NCBI GenBank assembly: GCA_039715055.1 | Contig: JBDLID010000050.1 | Location: 1-20,480 of the forward strand | Length of the DNA stretch: 20,480 nt | Origin: JBDLID01 sp039715055 | GTDB lineage: Bacteria > Desulfobacterota > Desulfobulbia > Desulfobulbales > Desulfocapsaceae | Reading direction: 5' to 3' | In this document: in pieces, positions 15,968 to 20,480 of the stretch | How the letters are laid out: each line of letters starts with the position of its first letter | Position numbering within the stretch: position 1 is the first letter of the stretch | Translations under genes and position numbers: made by a program | The notes under the pieces: model-generated | The model's input: the letters and a program-made list of their open reading frames with translations, nothing else | Databases searched by the model: none | What the model was told of the DNA's origin: nothing

Positions 15968-17119
15968 ATGAACACATTTATCACCGCCACCGGGATCTAC
16001 CTGCCGGGCGCCCCGGTCACCAATGAAGAGCTTGATGACTACATGATCGGTATCGACCGGGTGGCCGCCCGCACCAGACGCATCATCCTCAAAAACAACG
16101 GTATTGACACCCGTTATTACGCCCTGGAAAAGGGAAGCGGCCGTTTGACCCACACCAATGCCGAGCTCACCGCCGAAGCGGTACGCAAGGCGTGCGACAG
16201 CGCAGGTCTCTCTCTTGATGGGATCGAGTGCCTCTCCTGCGGCAGTTCAAGCCCTGACCAGCTTATGCCCGGCCATGGTTCCATGGTTCAGGCAGAACTG
16301 GCGGCCTCATCCTGCGAAATCAACAGTAGCTCTGGTATCTGCCTATCCGGGATAATGTCGATGAAATATGGTGCCATGTCTGTTGCTGCCGGCCTCAGCC
16401 ATAACGCGGTGGTCACCGGTTCCGAGCTGGCGTCGAGCTTTCTACGCCCCTCATATTTCAAAAACGAGGTGGATTCTGCTGAAGACGCCCCGAAGAAAAG
16501 GCATCCTGCCTTTGCCTTTGAGGCCGAATTTCTCCGCTGGATGCTCTCCGATGGGGCAGGCGCAATGGTGCTGGAGAACAAGCCCAGGGATAACGGGCTC
16601 AGTCTGAAGGTGGAGTGGATCGAGATTATCTCTCAGGCCCATCGCATGGAAACCTGCATGTATGCGGGTAGTATAAAAAATGATGATGGCAGCATCACCG
16701 GCTGGCGGGCTCTCAACACCCTCGATGATGCAGAAAGCAGAGGCGCGTTTCCGGTGAAACAGGACGCGAAACTGCTCAATGACAACGTCATCAGGACCCT
16801 TGTCAGGGAGAGCCTGCCCGAACTCATTGAAAAGTACAACCTGCGCCCAGACGAGATCGACTGGTTCCTGCCGCACTACTCTTCCGACTACTTTCGCAAG
16901 CCGGTCTATGATCACCTGGCGGGTATTGACTTCGCCATCGACTACTCCAGGTGGTTCACAAACCTCTCCACCAGGGGCAATACCGGATCAGCCTCTTTCT
17001 ACATCATGCTTGATGAACTGTTCAACTCGGGCAGGTTGAAAAAGGGCGACCGGATTCTCTGCTTTATCCCTGAAAGCGGCCGTTTTGCGGTGGGCTATGT
17101 CCTGCTTGAAGCGGTTTGA
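15968..17119 (+). CDS. Beta-ketoacyl-ACP synthase III-like protein
   Basis: This is a 383-residue thiolase-fold condensing enzyme of the FabH/KAS III type. The catalytic triad is visible: Cys125 in SSSGICLSG, His303 in WFLPHYSSD, and Asn338 in STRGNTGSAS. It is longer than housekeeping FabH (about 320) because of insertions around 160-195 and 225-265, as in secondary-metabolism KAS III enzymes. It could condense two acyl thioesters on the carrier protein encoded opposite, or prime a chain. The gene begins two bases after the radical SAM stop and ends eight bases from the convergent carrier gene. There is no KAS I/II, ketoreductase or dehydratase nearby, so it probably borrows acyl chains from primary metabolism. 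Confidence 0.9.
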   Translation: MNTFITATGIYLPGAPVTNEELDDYMIGIDRVAARTRRIILKNNGIDTRYYALEKGSGRLTHTNAELTAEAVRKACDSAGLSLDGIECLSCGSSSPDQLMPGHGSMVQAELAASSCEINSSSGICLSGIMSMKYGAMSVAAGLSHNAVVTGSELASSFLRPSYFKNEVDSAEDAPKKRHPAFAFEAEFLRWMLSDGAGAMVLENKPRDNGLSLKVEWIEIISQAHRMETCMYAGSIKNDDGSITGWRALNTLDDAESRGAFPVKQDAKLLNDNVIRTLVRESLPELIEKYNLRPDEIDWFLPHYSSDYFRKPVYDHLAGIDFAIDYSRWFTNLSTRGNTGSASFYIMLDELFNSGRLKKGDRILCFIPESGRFAVGYVLLEAV

Positions 17120-17127
17120 GCCGGATA

Positions 17128-17406
17128 TTATTCCGTCCGGTTCTCCTCAATAAAGGCGTACAGGGTGCCAAAGGTTGCCAGGACAAGGCGGCTTGACTCC
17201 ATTGACTCAATTCTCACACCGTAACGATTCTGCACCGCCACCACGATCTCTATGGCGTCCAGCGAATCGATCCCCAGGGGCGACTCCGGCCCGATAAGGG
17301 GCTGATCCATAATCTCGTCCGGCCGGTATTCACTTTCCGGCAGTCTGCAGGTGTCCCTCACCAGGGCGAGGAGTTCATCTTTCTTCTGAAGCTCTATTGT
17401 TTCCAT
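17128..17406 (-). CDS. Acyl carrier protein
   Basis: This is a 92-residue phosphopantetheine-binding carrier. The attachment site is Ser48 in PLGIDSLDAIEIV, followed by a helix with FGTLYAFIEEN near the end. It is a stand-alone carrier that would hold the acyl group made by the KAS III-like enzyme and deliver it to the BtrH-like acyltransferase. It is last in the minus-strand operon, 55 bases after the permease. The start is ATG 17406 with a weak AAAAGAT upstream. Holo-ACP synthase is not in the window. Confidence 0.92.
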   Translation of the reverse strand: METIELQKKDELLALVRDTCRLPESEYRPDEIMDQPLIGPESPLGIDSLDAIEIVVAVQNRYGVRIESMESSRLVLATFGTLYAFIEENRTE

Positions 17407-17461
17407 ATATCTTTTCCGTACAAAACACTATTACTCAAAACTAAAATACAAAAGTGACTAT

Positions 17462-18736
17462 TCAGCGGCCGCCTGCGGCAAGCCTCCAGGAAAGGGTTAT
17501 GCAGACTGCTGAAAATAGAATAAGGAACAGTACACCGCTGTCAAGCCGCCACAGTGAAGTATCCCGTATCAGGACATCATGAAACGAAGTCAGTCCCCAG
17601 TTCAACGGTGAGACGACGCTGAGCTGCTGGAGTTTCTCGGGCATGGCATAGACCGGCACCATGATTCCGCCGATTGCGGCGCTGATGACGATCGAGATGG
17701 AACCGAACATGGAAACCTGCTCAAAACTGGAACAGATCATTCCCAGCAGCAGTCCATAACCGCAGGCTGCAAGACTGACCGCTACAACGGTCACAAAAAT
17801 TTCAATCTCAGCCCCGGCAATGGAAAACGCGGGCAGACCGAGCATTGGAAAAACCTTGTATCCGATCCCGCCAATGAGTGCAAACTGGAGAAGGCAGACC
17901 AGGCTGTAGGCTGTCACCTTGCCCATGAGGACACTCATCGGCGACAGCGGCATACTGAGAAATCGGTCCCATACCCCGGAGCGACGCTCGCGCAGTAAGG
18001 CCCCGCCAAGTGGAAGAACAGTGAAGAACATACCAAAAAGGGCCCAGGCCGGAACATTCTGCTGGACAACTCCGGGTCGATCCTGCTCGTCCGAGTCCTC
18101 TTCCTCACGGACCTCCACCAACTGGTCGGCCAATCCGCCAAGGGCTACAGCCTCACCGGCGATGGCCTCAGGAGGCATGCCGGCCTCTTCCATTTTTTTT
18201 GTAAGTTCCGCCTCCAGGTGATTGATTTTCTTCTTCATCTCCACCTGGGCCGCCGCGACTTTCAGCTTGCCGATCACCCCCCCGCGAAAGGCAGGGAGAA
18301 GGGCCGGATCAAAGCTGACTGAGAAAGCGGCTGAAGTTCCTTGTGAACCAGACTCATCCGCATTGCCTGCAAAGAGAGCGGCAAGCTTTTTGGTAAGTGT
18401 CTGGTCAATTCCTTTTGAGACGATGACACACGCTGTATACTCGCCCTCTTTTACCTCAGCAAGGGCTTGATCCCGCTCTGAAGATTCCCGTGGAAACAGG
18501 ACAAAAGAATCGTCATCAGCAAAAATTTTAGTAAGCGATTGGCCAAACTCACTCTTACTCTCATCGATGAAAAGCAGCCTGGCCTGTTGCTCACCTGTGA
18601 GTTCCATGACATTCTTCTGGACCATGGTAATAATCAGGACCAGGACCGCAGGCATCAGAAAAAGGACGAGCAGGCCGCCGGGGTCACGTCTGAGCAGGAG
18701 CAGCTCCTTGGCTGCAATGGTGAGCATGTTATTCAT
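17462..18736 (-). CDS. ABC-2 type transporter permease
   Basis: This 424-residue inner-membrane permease pairs with the ATPase encoded upstream. One transmembrane helix lies at about 20-40 (VLFLMPAVLVLIITMV), followed by a large extracytoplasmic domain (about 45-230, including a charged helical stretch AQVEMKKKINHLEAELTKKM) and then five more helices (about 232-255, 275-300, 312-335, 345-368, 395-420). This layout matches the YhhJ/YadH and drug or lipid exporter group of ABC-2 permeases. Methionine codons at residues 1 and 4 both could start it; neither has a ribosome binding site. It probably exports the acylated product or a lipid. It overlaps no other gene; 39 bases separate it from the ATPase. 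Confidence 0.9.
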   Translation of the reverse strand: MNNMLTIAAKELLLLRRDPGGLLVLFLMPAVLVLIITMVQKNVMELTGEQQARLLFIDESKSEFGQSLTKIFADDDSFVLFPRESSERDQALAEVKEGEYTACVIVSKGIDQTLTKKLAALFAGNADESGSQGTSAAFSVSFDPALLPAFRGGVIGKLKVAAAQVEMKKKINHLEAELTKKMEEAGMPPEAIAGEAVALGGLADQLVEVREEEDSDEQDRPGVVQQNVPAWALFGMFFTVLPLGGALLRERRSGVWDRFLSMPLSPMSVLMGKVTAYSLVCLLQFALIGGIGYKVFPMLGLPAFSIAGAEIEIFVTVVAVSLAACGYGLLLGMICSSFEQVSMFGSISIVISAAIGGIMVPVYAMPEKLQQLSVVSPLNWGLTSFHDVLIRDTSLWRLDSGVLFLILFSAVCITLSWRLAAGGR

Positions 18737-18775
18737 ATCAAAACTGAACTGTAATGCGGCGCAGCAGATGCAACA

Positions 18776-19522
18776 TCAATCGCGAAGCCCCTTGCCGGTG
18801 AGTTGAAAAAAAGTCTCTTCGAGGTTGCTGGACTGATGGTTTTCATTGAGGCTGCCTGGGCTTCCCGAGTCAAGAATACGCCCCTGATCGATGATCGCCA
18901 CCCGGCTGCAGAGATGCTCCGCCTCCTCCATATAGTGGGTGGTATAAATAATCGTAACACCGCCGTCTACAAGCTCTTGAAGCCTGCTGTGGATGAGCTG
19001 ACGTGACTGGGCATCAATGCCTACGGTGGGTTCATCGAGAAAAAGAATCCTCGGCTCGTGGAGCAGGGCAATGGCCAGGTTGAGGCGTCGCTTCATGCCC
19101 CCTGAGTAGGTGGAGGCCTGCTTGTCGGCACGCTTGTTCAGACCACTAAAGTCGAGGCAGAATTCGATGCGGTCTTTAAGCAGATCATTTTTGATATTGT
19201 AGAGACGGCCGAAAAAACGGAGATTCTCGCGGCCGGAGAGGGTCTCGTAGAGGGCAATCTCCTGGGGTACAAGGCCAAATAATGCCTTAACTTTTTTTCT
19301 GTTCCGCCCCATGGCCTGCTCTAAAATCTCAATGGTTCCACTGTCGGGATCCATCAGGCCGGAGAGCATGGCGATGGTGGTCGATTTTCCGGCACCGTTG
19401 GGGCCCAGGAGTCCGAAGAACTCGCCCTGGGAGATGGTGAGGTCAATCCCCTTTACTGCCGGCTGCTCACTGCCGGGATAGGACTTTTCCAGTCCGCTGA
19501 TAATCACCGCCTCAGCCGACAT
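18776..19522 (-). CDS. ABC transporter ATP-binding protein
   Basis: This is the 248-residue ATPase that powers the adjacent ABC-2 permease. It has Walker A GPNGAGKS (40-47), a Q loop around LVPQE, signature YSGGMKRRL (about 139), Walker B RILFLDEP and the switch His in IYTTHYMEEAEH. It is most like DrrA/NodI/CcmA-type exporters of lipids and natural products. The ATG at 19522 is preceded by AAAGGAG and overlaps the stop of the upstream acyltransferase as TGATG, so the two are translationally coupled. A TTG one codon earlier is not needed. Confidence 0.95.
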   Translation of the reverse strand: MSAEAVIISGLEKSYPGSEQPAVKGIDLTISQGEFFGLLGPNGAGKSTTIAMLSGLMDPDSGTIEILEQAMGRNRKKVKALFGLVPQEIALYETLSGRENLRFFGRLYNIKNDLLKDRIEFCLDFSGLNKRADKQASTYSGGMKRRLNLAIALLHEPRILFLDEPTVGIDAQSRQLIHSRLQELVDGGVTIIYTTHYMEEAEHLCSRVAIIDQGRILDSGSPGSLNENHQSSNLEETFFQLTGKGLRD

Positions 19523-20480
19523 CAAAACTCCTTTACAATCTGGAGAAGTTTGCCCGAGGCTTCTTCTTCACGATCGGCACAGTCGAGCATGATCTCTGAG
19601 AGTGCCTTATAATTATCGTCCGGAGCAGGACGTCCTTTACAGATTCTGGCTGCCATCACGGCAAAATCACGCCAGCGGTCTCCGGTCTCAGTAAAGGAGG
19701 CCGCACAGCCTGTTAATTCGGGGAGTTTGAGAAATTCTGCAGATTCACGCAGGAAGTCGGCAAATAAAAAACGAAAACCGCCGCCGCCGGTGCCGATTTC
19801 TTCCTGCATGCGGACCACATGGCCGAGATGCTGTTCCGCATTTTCCCGGCCCAGCCGGGTCGGCCATTTCTGCAGCCGCGAGGCGAGAAAGCGAATGCCC
19901 CGCACACCGATCAGAAAAAAGGGCTTGGAGACCATATACCCCATTGAGTAGCGAATACCATCGATCACCGCCGCTTCAAAATCAGGGGCCTGAGCACCTC
20001 CTGCCAGCACATACATCTTGCCCTTTGGGGCAAGGGCGCCAGGGGCAAAGCGGGCCCTTATCAGATCTTCGCGGGGACAGGTTACGGTCATGGGAAAGAC
20101 CGGATCGGAGATCAGATAATCATTTCCCTGTTTTCCATACACCACCAGGTTGTGGCCATTGAAGTGAAAACGGTAGGCCTTGGGAAAATAGGGCAGCCAG
20201 AAAACAGAGGTCTGCAGCCCCACAGGTATCCCCTCGGCCAGGTAGTCGTCAAGCTTGTCCATGGCCGCTTCCGGCCGACGGAAGGAGTGGTGGGTAATGG
20301 TCAGGTTCAGGTTGCGGGTCAGCCGCTTGATGATGTTGCCGGTGGCGCTTCGGTAGGTGGTCAGCGGCAGGGAGTTGAGGCGGATGAAGGGGAAATAGCC
20401 GAAAAACAGACCGCCGCCCATACCAAATGCCATGGGCTCGGAAAGATTGATGCCCAGATGGTTGACAAGAGCCGCTCCCA
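19522..20480 (-). CDS. BtrH-like acyltransferase, 5' end beyond the window
   Basis: This gene is open to the window edge; about 318 residues are seen and the start is missing. The N-terminal part resembles the butirosin BtrH domain, a papain-like acyltransferase: GAALVNHLGINLSEPMAFGM, then GIPVGLQT and FHFNGHNLVVYGKQGNDYLISDP with the candidate catalytic His (in FNGHNL) and Asp. The catalytic Cys would lie upstream of base 20480. A C-terminal helical region follows from roughly residue 160 of the visible part, as in other family members. BtrH moves an aminoacyl side chain from its carrier protein to an amine of an aminoglycoside. With an ACP in the same operon, an acyl-ACP-to-amine transfer is likely; the acceptor is unknown. 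Confidence 0.85.
   Translation of the reverse strand, partial: GAALVNHLGINLSEPMAFGMGGGLFFGYFPFIRLNSLPLTTYRSATGNIIKRLTRNLNLTITHHSFRRPEAAMDKLDDYLAEGIPVGLQTSVFWLPYFPKAYRFHFNGHNLVVYGKQGNDYLISDPVFPMTVTCPREDLIRARFAPGALAPKGKMYVLAGGAQAPDFEAAVIDGIRYSMGYMVSKPFFLIGVRGIRFLASRLQKWPTRLGRENAEQHLGHVVRMQEEIGTGGGGFRFLFADFLRESAEFLKLPELTGCAASFTETGDRWRDFAVMAARICKGRPAPDDNYKALSEIMLDCADREEEASGKLLQIVKEF

Noticed and set aside
17110..17150. Bidirectional terminator between the convergent KAS III and ACP genes
   Set aside because: A short stem of about 5-7 bp with a 10-base loop exists, but no T tract follows on either strand and it overlaps coding sequence.

Overview
The gene content suggests an anaerobic, sulfate-reducer-like bacterium of the Desulfobacterota. 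This is inferred from a tungsten-type aldehyde:ferredoxin oxidoreductase, a MoeA fused to a periplasmic-binding-protein-like domain, a sigma-54 two-component pair, a cobalamin-type radical SAM protein and moderately GC-rich coding DNA. No rRNA, tRNA, CRISPR array or intact transposase gene was seen.

Layout. (1) Bases 111-3639, minus strand: a hybrid GAF-PAS histidine kinase and its overlapping sigma-54 response regulator. (2) 3988-7585, minus strand: housekeeping and envelope genes, namely a secreted YbaY-META protein, a TrmO-type tRNA methyltransferase, a 59-residue proline-rich lipoprotein and the phosphoglycerate mutase GpmI. (3) 7806-14442, plus strand: a tungsten/molybdenum cofactor and aldehyde oxidoreductase block, consisting of a protein of unknown function, MoeA, a MoeA-PBP fusion, the AOR enzyme, a MoaD/ThiS-like sulfur carrier and a GNAT acetyltransferase that appears to start at a CTG codon overlapping the previous stop. 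(4) 14670-20480: an orphan acyl-carrier-protein cluster. A B12-type radical SAM enzyme and a KAS III-like ketosynthase lie on the plus strand. They converge on a minus-strand operon of a BtrH-like acyltransferase (running off the window), an ABC ATPase, an ABC-2 permease and an acyl carrier protein.

How the genes work together. In block 3, the two MoeA proteins would insert molybdate or tungstate into molybdopterin, the small carrier may supply sulfur, and AOR would use the tungsten cofactor to oxidise aldehydes. In block 4, the ketosynthase and carrier protein could build or extend an acyl chain, the radical SAM enzyme could modify it, the BtrH-like enzyme could move it from the carrier to an amine acceptor, and the ABC pair could export the product. 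I recognise every family in block 4 but not the pathway. It is the best candidate here for an undescribed system.

Non-coding structure. Three non-coding elements look mobile. A snap-back inverted repeat just after the moeA fusion has IS66-like GTAA ends and an 8-bp flanking direct repeat. A roughly 149-bp whole-element imperfect palindrome lies ahead of the radical SAM gene. A 39-bp hairpin upstream of the kinase gene carries the same 20-base terminus as that palindrome.
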